NCBI GenBank assembly: GCA_963721585.1
Contig: CAVRJN010000007.1
Coordinates: forward strand, 372,001-436,000
Direction: 5' to 3'
Source of the DNA: Bog-473 sp963721585
GTDB lineage: Bacteria > Actinomycetota > Acidimicrobiia > Acidimicrobiales > RAAP-2
DNA length: 64,000 bases
Below are positions 46,803-54,819 of this stretch, in pieces (position 1 is the stretch's first letter; every line of letters begins with the position of its first letter). The notes beneath the pieces were generated by a model. The model was not told the origin of the DNA and did no database searches. It saw only the letters and a program-made list of their open reading frames with translations. The position numbers and the translations under genes are program-made.

Positions 46803-47639
46803 ATGAAGAGCGCGGTGAGCACGTCGGACACATTGGGACTGATGCTGCGAGACCTCGACCAATTCCCTATGCCCGATCACGAGCAGCAGGTCGAGTTGGC
46901 CAAGCGGGTCGTGGCCGGGGACGATGCGGCACGGAAGCAGATGGTGGCCGCCAACCTGCGGCTGGTGGTGCACTGGGCCCGCCGTTACCAGGACCGGGGA
47001 GTCGACATGGCCGACCTGGTCCAGGAAGGCACGTTCGGCCTCATGCGCGCCGTCGACAAGTTCGACTGGGAGCGCGGCTTCAGGTTCTCGACCTACGCCA
47101 CGTGGTGGATCCGCCAGGCCCTGCAGCGCGCCGTGCAGCAGCACGGGCGGACCATCCGCATTCCGCTCGAGGTGGGAGAGCACATTCAGCGCCTCGAACT
47201 GACCAAGTCCGAGCTGGCCAGCACCCTGGGCCGCGCGCCCACCGTGGCCGAGTTGGACGAGGCAACGGGGATGACCGCCGACGAGCGAGAGGCCCTCGAG
47301 GACGTGGCCCGCGTGACCGCTTCTCTCGACCAGCCAGCCGCGCTGGAGTCGTCGACCACCCTGGGCGAACTCGTCGCCCCTGACAGCTCCGACTTCGTGA
47401 TGGACGTGGAAGAGACGATGGTCTACGACCGGGTCCGCGATGCGGTCGAGCGTCTGCCCGGCCTGCAGCGGGATGTCCTCCGGCTGCGCTTCGGCTTCGA
47501 CGGGGACTCCCCTGCCTCGTTGCAATCGACGGCGGAGCGACTCGGAGTGGGTGTCCGGCGAGTGCGCCGGGCCGAGGAGGAGGCGTTGGCTGCCCTCCAG
47601 TTCGATGCTGACGTGGTCGGCATCCACGAGGCAGCCTGA
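46803..47639 (+). CDS. Sigma-70 family RNA polymerase sigma factor (group 2-like)
   Basis: A 278-residue sigma factor without region 1.1. Region 1.2 is TLGLMLRDLDQFPMPDHEQQ, region 2 NLRLVVHWARRYQDRG through RFSTYATWWIRQALQRAV, region 3 PLEVGEHIQRLELTKSEL, region 4 LQRDVLRLRFGF. The region 4 helix-turn-helix (AERLGVGVRRVRRAEEEAL) departs from the usual TRERIRQIE, so its -35 preference may differ from the housekeeping sigma. A GGAG at 46794 is 5 bases before this ATG; an adjacent ATG at 46800 is the alternative. Confidence 0.88.
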   Translation: MKSAVSTSDTLGLMLRDLDQFPMPDHEQQVELAKRVVAGDDAARKQMVAANLRLVVHWARRYQDRGVDMADLVQEGTFGLMRAVDKFDWERGFRFSTYATWWIRQALQRAVQQHGRTIRIPLEVGEHIQRLELTKSELASTLGRAPTVAELDEATGMTADEREALEDVARVTASLDQPAALESSTTLGELVAPDSSDFVMDVEETMVYDRVRDAVERLPGLQRDVLRLRFGFDGDSPASLQSTAERLGVGVRRVRRAEEEALAALQFDADVVGIHEAA

Positions 47640-47677
47640 TCCTTCGGGCTCGACGTTGTCCCTCCGGGGGCACAATT

Positions 47678-47695
47678 CTTCTCGGTCCCGAGAAG
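47678..47695. terminator. Perfect palindrome between convergent genes
   Basis: cttctcgg-tc-ccgagaag, an 8-base perfect inverted repeat, sits 38 bases past the sigma gene and about 80 bases past the rluD end. It may serve as a two-way terminator or protein site. There is no clear T run, so this is tentative. Confidence 0.4.
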
Positions 47696-47773
47696 GACAC
47701 AATTTTGCGAGGCCACGGCTGCCCGCCGTCCGCGGCCACCGTCCGCCGTCCATAGTCCGAAGGGCCAGTCCGG

Positions 47774-48724
47774 CTACCCCAGATAGGCCTGGAGGTCCCC
47801 CGGCAACGGAGACGTGTATTCGGTGCGGACCCCCGTGACGGGGTGGTGGAAGGCGAGTTTGAAGGCGTGCAGGAAGAAACGCCCCGATCCGAGCCGTTTG
47901 TCCGCCACCCCGTAGCGGGCGTCTCCCACCACGGGGTGGCCGATCGCCGCCATGTGGACGCGTATCTGATGCGTCCTCCCACTCTGGAGTGCCAGTTCGA
48001 GCAGGGTGGTCGGCTTCTCCCCGCTGCACCGCTCCAGAACGGTGTAGGAGGTGCGCGCCGGTTTCCCCGACGCGGTGACCGCCATCTTCGTCGGCGTCCG
48101 CGTCGAGCGGCCGATGGGCGCCTCCACCTCGCCCCGGTCATCCACCACGTCGCCGACCACCAGGGCCAGGTACCGGCGCTCCATGGTCCTTGTCGCCAAC
48201 TGGTCCACGAGCGCCCGATAGGCCTCCTCGGTCCGGGCCACCGCCAGCAGGCCCGACGTGCCCTTGTCGAGTCGATGCACGATCCCCGGCCTGTCCGGCG
48301 GACACACCCCGGCCGCCACGAGGTCGGCAAGATCGGGGAAGCGGGCCAGCAATCCGCCCACCAGGGTCCCCTTGTCATGCCCGGCGCCCGGATGCACCAC
48401 CAGACCGGCCGGCTTGTCGACCACGGCCACCGCGTCGTCGGCGTAGACGACCTCGAAGCGCACACTGGGCTCGGGCGCCACTGCCGAGTCCTCGGCCGCC
48501 GGCAGCACGATCGTGAGGGTGGCGCCCTCACGGAGCACCACACGCCCCACTGAGACGGGCGAACCGTCGACCAGGACCCGCCCTTGCGCGATCAGATCCG
48601 CCGCCGCACCCCGGGAGACGTCGGCCACCATCGCCACGCCACGATCCACCCGGACGCCGGCGAGGAGCGCCGGGACCTCCGTCGAAATGGTCTCCTCCGA
48701 ACCGGGCTCGGGCTCCCCGCTCAC
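47774..48724 (-). CDS. rluD: Ribosomal large subunit pseudouridine synthase (RluD type)
   Basis: Converts uridines of 23S rRNA to pseudouridine. The 316-residue product has an N-terminal S4 domain (VRVDRGVAMVADVSRGAAAD), the catalytic Asp in GIVHRLDKGTSGLL, and LQSGRTHQIRVHMAAIGHPV. The GTG at 48722-48724 overlaps the lspA stop (GTGA); the longer upstream frame is antisense-like. It is commonly paired with lspA. Exact target uridines are inferred from the family. Confidence 0.92.
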   Translation of the reverse strand: MSGEPEPGSEETISTEVPALLAGVRVDRGVAMVADVSRGAAADLIAQGRVLVDGSPVSVGRVVLREGATLTIVLPAAEDSAVAPEPSVRFEVVYADDAVAVVDKPAGLVVHPGAGHDKGTLVGGLLARFPDLADLVAAGVCPPDRPGIVHRLDKGTSGLLAVARTEEAYRALVDQLATRTMERRYLALVVGDVVDDRGEVEAPIGRSTRTPTKMAVTASGKPARTSYTVLERCSGEKPTTLLELALQSGRTHQIRVHMAAIGHPVVGDARYGVADKRLGSGRFFLHAFKLAFHHPVTGVRTEYTSPLPGDLQAYLG

Positions 48725-49155
48725 GCCGCCTCCTCGACCTTCGGCTGGACCCGAGACCGGCCCCCGAACAACACGGCGGCGATGATGATGATCACACCGA
48801 CGGTCACGCACGCATCCGCCAGGTTGAAGGTGGGCCAGTAACTGAGCGTGATGAAGTCGGGCACCCGTCCGCCGGGCCCGCCGACGATCCGCTCGCTCAG
48901 GTTTCCGACGGCGCCCCCGAGCACGAGGCCTGACCCCACCGCCAAGGTCACAGTGCGGACCTTCGCCACGACGAAGGCCAGCACCACGACGCCGACGCAG
49001 AGCAACACCGTGACGAGAAGCGCCCGCCCACTGAAGAGGCTGAAGGCGAACCCTGAGTTGTAGGTGAGTGCCAAGCCGAAGGGGCCCCAGACATGGCGCA
49101 CGTCGTGGAGGTGGTCCAGAACGAGCGACGTGGTGACCCGGTCCGCCACCACCAC
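48721..49155 (-). CDS. lspA: Lipoprotein signal peptidase (signal peptidase II)
   Basis: LspA removes signal peptides from prolipoproteins in the membrane. Seen are ADRVTTSLVLDHL, LTYNSGFAFSLFSG, GGAVGNLSERIVGG with the first catalytic Asp region (PDFITL) and FNLADACVTVG with the second Asp. The first canonical start (GTG 49155) leaves 144 residues and cuts into helix 1. The frame stays open upstream with a helix-1-like LTRFGVLAFAIALVVV, but no ATG/GTG/TTG lies there. The real start may be non-standard or lost to an error. It processes lipoproteins such as those in this window. Confidence 0.88.
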   Translation of the reverse strand: MVVADRVTTSLVLDHLHDVRHVWGPFGLALTYNSGFAFSLFSGRALLVTVLLCVGVVVLAFVVAKVRTVTLAVGSGLVLGGAVGNLSERIVGGPGGRVPDFITLSYWPTFNLADACVTVGVIIIIAAVLFGGRSRVQPKVEEAA

Positions 49156-49193
49156 GACGAGTGCGATGGCGAAGGCCAGGACGCCGAAGCGGG

Positions 49194-50072
49194 TTAGCGC
49201 CGCGACAGCCCTCCGCTCTTGCAGGCCACGCAGAGCCGGGCATAGGGCAGCGCCCGCAGGCGCGGCTTGGGAATCGGCTGGAAGCAGCGCTCACAGTACC
49301 CGTAGGTCTTGTCGTCGATGCGCTTCAGCGCATCGTCGATCTCCTCGACCGCCAGGCTGGCCTGCCCGGACAGAGCGAGGTTGCGTTCGCGGTCGACGGT
49401 CACAGTGCCGCCCTCCCCCGATTCCTCGTCGAATTGCACGTCACCAGGCTCACGCTCGAGGGCGAGCGAGTCCGCCTCGGCCCGCAGCGACGTCGCCTGC
49501 TCCTGATAAATGGCGCGGTCGGCCACCAGCAGTTCGCGTACCTCGTCGAGGAACTTGGTGTCTTTGGCGTAGGGGCCGGTCTTGGGCCGCACCGGGGCCG
49601 GCGCCTTGGGTTTCGGCGTGAAGGTCGTGCGGGCCGGGGCAACCGCCGCGGCCGCACCGTTCCCCGCTGCGATCTTGGACCCCGAAGCCGCCTTCTTGGC
49701 GGCGGTCTTGTCAGCCGGCTTCTTCGTCGCGGCCGGAGCCTTCTTGGCGGGCGCGGCCTTTTTGGCGGCGGGCGTCGCCTTCTTCGCCGGCGTGGCCGCC
49801 TTGTTCGTCGTCACCGCCTTCTTGGCCGTCGCCGTCGCGGACTTCTTGGGCGCGGCGGTCGACTTGTTCGCTGACGATGCGGGCTTCTTTGCCGCGGTGA
49901 CTGCCTTCTTCACAACAGGAGCTGCCTTCTTTTTTGTGGGGGCGGGACGCTTTGTGGCTTTGGCGTCAACCTTCGCCGAGGTCTTTTTGTTCCCGGCGCG
50001 TGAGGTTTTCGCGGGCGCCGGTCGCGACGCTGGTGCCCGCTTGACCTGGGCACCTTTGCTCGCTGGGGTCAT
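49194..50072 (-). CDS. TraR/DksA-type zinc-finger protein with a histone H1-like N-terminus
   Basis: A 292-residue protein in two parts. Residues 1-150 are Lys/Ala/Pro-rich repeats (KKAAPAKKAPAATKK and similar), like histone H1 tails or HupB/HU extensions, likely to bind DNA. Residues 165-292 form a DksA/TraR domain: a coiled region, then CERCFQPIPKPRLRALPYAR with LCVAC, a four-Cys zinc finger. It probably acts on RNA polymerase or the nucleoid. Strong GGAGGGAACG site before the ATG. It lies between divIVA and lspA. Confidence 0.85.
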   Translation of the reverse strand: MTPASKGAQVKRAPASRPAPAKTSRAGNKKTSAKVDAKATKRPAPTKKKAAPVVKKAVTAAKKPASSANKSTAAPKKSATATAKKAVTTNKAATPAKKATPAAKKAAPAKKAPAATKKPADKTAAKKAASGSKIAAGNGAAAAVAPARTTFTPKPKAPAPVRPKTGPYAKDTKFLDEVRELLVADRAIYQEQATSLRAEADSLALEREPGDVQFDEESGEGGTVTVDRERNLALSGQASLAVEEIDDALKRIDDKTYGYCERCFQPIPKPRLRALPYARLCVACKSGGLSRR

Positions 50073-50195
50073 CGTTCCCTCCTTCGGACCACGTCATGTG
50101 GCCGGTTTCCCCGAACACAACCTCGTTCGGGGAGCGGGTGACGATACCGGACCGCGAGGGACAGGGGCAACAAGCCCGCTGCCCGTGATGGTGGA

Positions 50196-50969
50196 TCAGA
50201 GGGACCCGGGCGCTCCTGAGATGGATGCGTTCTCCAGGTTGAGGGTCGGCGGACCCTCGTTCGACTCGGGCTGCCTGCCCTGAGGAGCCCCTTCGGACTG
50301 GGGGGCCGGGGCCGCCTTCGGCTTCACCCCCATGAGCGAGTTCGCCGGCTGCACGTTCTCGTCCACCCACTTGAGGATCTCGGACAGCGCGCCACGGAGC
50401 CGGTTGCGCTCCGACTCGAGGTGTCGGGCCATGCTCTCGACGTCGGTCGCCAGCTCGGTCCGGGTGGCCTCCAGCCGCGCCACCTCGTCCCGGAGCTTCT
50501 GGTGGGTCTCGGTCTGCAGCTGCGCCGCCGTCGCCTCGGCGACGGCAATGGCGGACCGGGCCGTCTCCTCCGCCTGGGCGATCACCGCGGCTGCCTCCGC
50601 CTCGCTCTCCCGCTTCGTCTGGTCGACGAACTTCTGTGCCAGGAGGAGTGTGCGTTGCAGCGTCTCGTCGGACAGCGCGTTGGCCTCTGCCGCTGCGGCG
50701 GCGGCCGCCGCTGCGGCGGCGGCGTTCTCTTCGCTTTCGGCCGCCACCGGTGCGGCGCGCTTTTCCCGCTCGAGTTGGGCGATGCGCTCACTTGCCTGGC
50801 GGAGCCGCTCGTTCAGCTGCCGGACGTGCTCCTGGAGCGCTTCGGCTTCCTGGGCCGCTTTGTCCAGGTACTCATCGACCTCGTCGACGTTGTAGCCCTT
50901 CAGCCCGAGACGGAACTCGACGGTGCGAAGCGTGTCGAGGATCGATGAGGGAGCCTGAGAATTGTCCAT
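50196..50969 (-). CDS. divIVA: DivIVA/Wag31-family polar growth protein
   Basis: A 257-residue coiled-coil protein that would recruit cell-wall synthesis or division machinery to curved membrane. The N-terminal membrane-binding domain has VEFRLGLKGYNVDEVDEYLD. Two coiled coils (about residues 35-70 and 100-195) are separated by a run of 12 alanines. The Pro/Ser-rich C-terminus is disordered. Located beside yggT and sepF, as in other Actinobacteria. Confidence 0.92.
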   Translation of the reverse strand: MDNSQAPSSILDTLRTVEFRLGLKGYNVDEVDEYLDKAAQEAEALQEHVRQLNERLRQASERIAQLEREKRAAPVAAESEENAAAAAAAAAAAAEANALSDETLQRTLLLAQKFVDQTKRESEAEAAAVIAQAEETARSAIAVAEATAAQLQTETHQKLRDEVARLEATRTELATDVESMARHLESERNRLRGALSEILKWVDENVQPANSLMGVKPKAAPAPQSEGAPQGRQPESNEGPPTLNLENASISGAPGSL

Positions 50970-51017
50970 GGGCCGCTAGTCTAACCCTCCCTCCTGGCCG
51001 TACCGGGAATGGCGGAA

Positions 51018-51275
51018 TCAGTGGAGAAGCACGGGAATCAGCACGAATTGTGCAACCAGGATGACCACCAGGAATGAGAAGTCGAGACCGCCCATCGGCT
51101 TGATCAGCCGGCGCACCGGTCGGAGCACCGGCTCCGTCGCCTGGAACAGAAAATACTGGACCCGCGACAACGTCGTTCCAGGCTGAATCCGGAACCAGCT
51201 CAAGATGGCGTAGGGGAACATGATCAGCCAGATATAGGCCTCGATCAGCCACGCCAGAAGATGAAAGATGCTCAT
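51018..51275 (-). CDS. YggT family membrane protein
   Basis: An 85-residue protein with two hydrophobic segments: LAWLIEAYIWLIMFPYAILS near the N-terminus and SFLVVILVAQFVLIPVLL at the C-terminus, joined by the family signature TEPVLRPVRRLIKP. Function not well defined; it sits next to sepF and divIVA in Gram-positive bacteria. The ATG at 51273-51275 is chosen over a TTG one codon earlier. Confidence 0.9.
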   Translation of the reverse strand: MSIFHLLAWLIEAYIWLIMFPYAILSWFRIQPGTTLSRVQYFLFQATEPVLRPVRRLIKPMGGLDFSFLVVILVAQFVLIPVLLH

Positions 51276-51296
51276 CAACCCGCGAGGGTAGTTCGT

Positions 51297-51896
51297 TTAG
51301 TCGCGGCCGAAGCCGCGCTCGACCAGTCGCTGCCGTTCCTCTTCGGAGACCTTCACGTTGGTGGGAGCCAGCAGGAAGACCTGGTCGGCCACTTTTTCCA
51401 TCTCGCCACTCAAGGCGTAGGTGACCCCGCTGCAGAAATCGATCATTCGCCGCTGCAGATCCCGATCGGCCATTTGGAGGTTCACGATCACCGGGCGGTT
51501 GTCCTTCAGCCGGTCGGCGATCTCCTTGGCATCGCCGAACCGTGACGGAGCGACCACGTGGACGCGGCCGGAGGGAGCCGGTGCCGGCCCGGTCGGGTTC
51601 ATCGTCGTGTCGACGGGCACCGCCCGCACGGCGGTGGGGCGCGGCGACACGTTGCTGGGTGTCGACCGGGGCTGCTCCCTCGGTTGGGCCGACTCACGGG
51701 GGATGGTGCGGACCCTGCTCATGCCACCACTGAACGCCTCGGCGGGCTCCTGGTCCTGGTCCTGGGACCGGGGCTCGACCCTGGTCGCGGCCGAGAACCC
51801 GCGTGGCGCGCGGTCCTCCAGGTCGTCGTACTCGTCGTACTCGTCATCGAGCAGGCCGAGATACACCATGGTCTTCTTCATGAACGAGGGTGACAT
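51297..51896 (-). CDS. sepF: Cell division protein SepF
   Basis: SepF anchors FtsZ to the membrane. The 199-residue product has an N-terminal amphipathic helix (MVYLGLLDDEYDEYDD), a Pro/Arg-rich linker and the C-terminal FtsZ-binding domain (VVAPSRFGDAKEIADRL, RPVIVNLQMADRDLQRRMID, VFLLAPTNVKVS). FtsA is not seen, as expected in this phylum. The ATG at 51894-51896 or the ATG of MKKTM five codons later may be used. Confidence 0.93.
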   Translation of the reverse strand: MSPSFMKKTMVYLGLLDDEYDEYDDLEDRAPRGFSAATRVEPRSQDQDQEPAEAFSGGMSRVRTIPRESAQPREQPRSTPSNVSPRPTAVRAVPVDTTMNPTGPAPAPSGRVHVVAPSRFGDAKEIADRLKDNRPVIVNLQMADRDLQRRMIDFCSGVTYALSGEMEKVADQVFLLAPTNVKVSEEERQRLVERGFGRD

Positions 51897-52029
51897 TCCT
51901 TCTCCTGTCCTTGGACAGCGTAGTGCCTGCTCGGCAAGCCAGGCAGGTCCTGGCGGCCCGGGCCCCGGGCTCCCGCCACCGTCGTGTTGGCCATCAGCCT
52001 CGGCGCAGGCTCCTCCGGAGGGACCGTCC

Positions 52030-52605
52030 TCACGCCGCTGTCGCCGGTGGACGAGCGCCGAAGAGGGCCCGCCCGATACGCACCATCGTCGAACCCGCAG
52101 CCACCGCTGCCTCGAGATCGTCGGTCATGCCCATGGAGCGCTCCTCCAATCCCAGGCGGTCGGCCAGACGTCCCAGGGTCACGAAGGCCTCCTTCGCCGC
52201 GGCCTCGGCGGGCGCCGCCACCGTCATGAGGCCCCGCACGTCGAGCCCCAGGTCGCCCAACCGTGTCACGAGCTCGCCTGCCTCCGCTGGAGAGCATCCG
52301 TTGCGGCCCGCCAGCCCCGTGGTCTCGACCTGCACCAGGACCCGTGCCCCCGGCGCGAAGCGGGCGATCCGCTCGCCCTCGGCGGCGCGAGCCACGCTCT
52401 GCCACACGCCCACCAGCGGGGCGAGTTGTGCCACCTTGTTCCGCTGCACCGCGCCGAGGAAGTGCCACACCACCTCGGGGTCGTCAAGGTCAGCGGCCGC
52501 CTTTCGCACGAGCTCCCCCGCGTAATTTTCGCCGAGATCCGTCAGCCCCGCCTGGCGCGCTGCATGGACCGCTCGTGGACCGAATCCCTTGGTGACGGCG
52601 ACCAC
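52030..52605 (-). CDS. YggS/PLPBP-type pyridoxal phosphate homeostasis protein
   Basis: A fold-III PLP-binding protein without known catalysis that controls free PLP. The PLP Lys lies in VAVTKGFGP, followed by GENYAGELVRKA, WHFLGAVQRNK and MGMTDDLEAAVAAGSTMVRIG. From the first canonical start (GTG 52605) it has 191 residues and lacks the first helix. The frame stays open upstream and reads VARRLLAIRERIESAGGDPS, clearly family-like, but offers no ATG/GTG/TTG before the ftsZ stop at 52682. Start unclear. Confidence 0.85.
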   Translation of the reverse strand: MVAVTKGFGPRAVHAARQAGLTDLGENYAGELVRKAAADLDDPEVVWHFLGAVQRNKVAQLAPLVGVWQSVARAAEGERIARFAPGARVLVQVETTGLAGRNGCSPAEAGELVTRLGDLGLDVRGLMTVAAPAEAAAKEAFVTLGRLADRLGLEERSMGMTDDLEAAVAAGSTMVRIGRALFGARPPATAA

Positions 52606-52681
52606 CCGTACCCGGGAGGGATCGCCGCCGGCGCTCTCGATCCGCTCCCGGATCGCGAGCAGCCTCCGCGCGACGTCGTCG

Positions 52682-53794
52682 CTATCGAAGGAAGGAGGGG
52701 ACGTCGAAATCGTCGTCTCCCAGGTCCAGCTCCTCGTCCGTACCCCCGGTGGCGTCAGCGAAGATGTCCACGGGCTCCGGCGTCGAGAAGATCGTCGACG
52801 CCAGGTCGCCGGCCTTCGATGTCGGCCCGGTGCCCTCCTCCCAGCGCTCGAACCCGGCGGCGATCACGGTGACGCGCACCTCGTCGCCCATGTTGTCGTC
52901 GATCACGGCTCCGAAGATGATGTTGGCGTCGGGATGCGCCACGCCGTGGATGATCTCAGCGGCCTCGTTCACCTCGAAGAGCCCGAGGTCAGAGCCTCCG
53001 GCGATGTTGAGCACCATGCCCCTGGCCCCCTCGATAGAGGCCTCGAGCAGCGGTGACGTGATGGCGGCCCGCGCCGCGTTGGCGGCCCGTCCCTCCCCGA
53101 TGGAGGAGCCGATCCCCATGATGGCGGTGCCCGCATTGGTCATGACCATCTTCACGTCGGCGAAGTCCGTGTTGATGAGGCCGGGGACCGTGATGAGGTC
53201 GGTGATGCCGCGCACACCTTGCAGGAGGACTTCGTCGGCCATCTTGAAGGCATTGACCATGCTGGTCTTGTCATTCGAGACCGTGAGCAGACGGTCGTTC
53301 GGGATGACGATGAGAGTGTCGACCTTCTCCTTGAGGATCTGGATCCCCTTCTCCGCCTGCATCGCCCGGCGTCGCCCCTCGAAGGTGAAGGGTCGGGTCA
53401 CGACACCGATGGTGAGCGCGCCGAGGCTCTTGGCGATCTCGGCCACCACGGGAGCTGCACCCGTCCCGGTGCCACCACCTTTGCCGGCCGTGATGAAGAC
53501 CATGTCAGCGCCCTGGAGCGCCTCCTCGATCTCCTGGCGGTGCTCCTCGGCGGCCAGCCGACCCACCTCGGGGTCGCTGCCCGCGCCGAGGCCACGCGTG
53601 AGCTGGCGCCCGATGTCCAACTTCAGGTCGGCGTCGCTCATGAGCAGCGCCTGGGCGTCGGTGTTGGCCGCGATGAATTCGACGTTGCGCAGACCGGAGT
53701 CGATCATCCGGTTGACGGCGTTGACGCCCCCGCCGCCGATCCCGACGACCTTGATCACTGCCAGGTAGTTGCCCTGGGAAGGCACGGTCGTCAT
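52682..53794 (-). CDS. ftsZ: Cell division protein FtsZ
   Basis: The tubulin-like GTPase that forms the Z ring, 370 residues. GTP-binding GGGGVNAVNRMI, the signature GKGGGTGTGAAPVVAE, the synergy-loop Asp in VPGLINTDFADVK, and a C-terminal peptide LGDDDFDVPSFLR that binds SepF. The ATG at 53792-53794 with GAGGGAG upstream is chosen; an open frame 30 codons longer is leader. A good promoter lies 141-169 bases upstream. Confidence 0.97.
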   Translation of the reverse strand: MTTVPSQGNYLAVIKVVGIGGGGVNAVNRMIDSGLRNVEFIAANTDAQALLMSDADLKLDIGRQLTRGLGAGSDPEVGRLAAEEHRQEIEEALQGADMVFITAGKGGGTGTGAAPVVAEIAKSLGALTIGVVTRPFTFEGRRRAMQAEKGIQILKEKVDTLIVIPNDRLLTVSNDKTSMVNAFKMADEVLLQGVRGITDLITVPGLINTDFADVKMVMTNAGTAIMGIGSSIGEGRAANAARAAITSPLLEASIEGARGMVLNIAGGSDLGLFEVNEAAEIIHGVAHPDANIIFGAVIDDNMGDEVRVTVIAAGFERWEEGTGPTSKAGDLASTIFSTPEPVDIFADATGGTDEELDLGDDDFDVPSFLR

Positions 53795-53934
53795 GAACTC
53801 CCTCGTCCTCGGGTCGATCGCCGACCGCTCAGTTGCTGATTCTTTCCGCCAGACGTCTCCCGCGGAATGCGACAAACCACCCATCCCTGAACCTCTGGAG
53901 AAGGTTGATGTTCACAGTGCGGGAACGTGACCCC

Positions 53935-53963
53935 ACCATACGGGGGGTGTTCAGGCTGGTCAA
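53935..53963 (-). promoter_or_regulatory. Sigma-A-type promoter of ftsZ
   Basis: Minus strand TTGACC (53958-53963), a 17-base spacer, then TATGGT (53935-53940). Transcription would start near 53928, giving a leader of about 134 bases before the ftsZ ATG. It lies just past the ftsQ stop and gives ftsZ its own expression within the dcw cluster. Confidence 0.7.
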
Positions 53964-53973
53964 GCATCCTACG

Positions 53974-54819
53974 TCACCCTGAGGTCACCGTCGGCGCGTC
54001 GGGGACGCTGACGTCGATCACATCCCCGTTGTGCAGGGATGCCCCCGCCAGAATGGAGGAAACGTCCTCGTACTTTGCGGCGAGCTCGGTCGCCGTGCCG
54101 ATGTCCACCACGATGGGTGTGGTCAGGGCCAGCTGCACCCAGCCGGCAGGCTCGACCGTGACCCCCGTCACCTGGCCGACGAAGGAGGCTGGCAGCGTCG
54201 AGGCCACCTGGAGGCCCGGCGAATCCTCGGCGGAGAGCACGGTGCCGGGCGCGCCGGGCGTCTGCGGGACGGTCAAGAGCAGGAGGCCCGGCGGCCGGGT
54301 GGCCGACTCACCGAGCACCCGGCCGTCGTCGCTGAGCGACTCCCACTTGCCCGCCGGCGTGCTGATCGTGAAGGTGGGCGTCTCCTCGGTCACGGCGATG
54401 TGCACGCCGTCCGGCCACGACACGTGGACCGACGCCTTCCGCACCCAGGGGAGCTGTTCCAGCCGGGCCGCGGCGGCGGCGGCGTCGACCTCGAGCAGCG
54501 GCGGGTGACTCGCCAGCCCGGCCTGGGAGACCACTTGGGCCGCCGACTCGTGCACGTTGCCGGTCACCGTCACCGAGCGCGCCGAGAAGAGGGGCGTGTG
54601 GACCAGGAACCACCCACCGACCAAGAGAGCCACGGCGCCGAGCGCGACACCCGCGATGACCAGGCGGCGCCGGCCCTGCTCCTTGATGACCGCCGTCCGC
54701 CGGGCCCTGATGCGCGGGTCCATGCGGGCCCCGATCCGGCTGCGCCCCCGGCGCCCGCCCGTTGCGCGGCCCTTGGCCCTCGAGGACCCTTTCCGTCCTG
54801 TGGTCTCCTCAGGCGTCAC
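53974..54819 (-). CDS. ftsQ: Cell division protein FtsQ
   Basis: A 281-residue bitopic divisome protein. The first 50 residues are basic and cytoplasmic, one helix follows (RLVIAGVALGAVALLVGGWF), then the POTRA domain (FSARSVTVTGNVHESAAQVV, EQLPWVRKASVHVSWPDGV) and the FtsQ beta domain. The GTG at 54817-54819 overlaps the murB stop (GTGA). A long upstream extension of the frame is antisense to murB and discarded. Confidence 0.92.
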   Translation of the reverse strand: MTPEETTGRKGSSRAKGRATGGRRGRSRIGARMDPRIRARRTAVIKEQGRRRLVIAGVALGAVALLVGGWFLVHTPLFSARSVTVTGNVHESAAQVVSQAGLASHPPLLEVDAAAAAARLEQLPWVRKASVHVSWPDGVHIAVTEETPTFTISTPAGKWESLSDDGRVLGESATRPPGLLLLTVPQTPGAPGTVLSAEDSPGLQVASTLPASFVGQVTGVTVEPAGWVQLALTTPIVVDIGTATELAAKYEDVSSILAGASLHNGDVIDVSVPDAPTVTSG

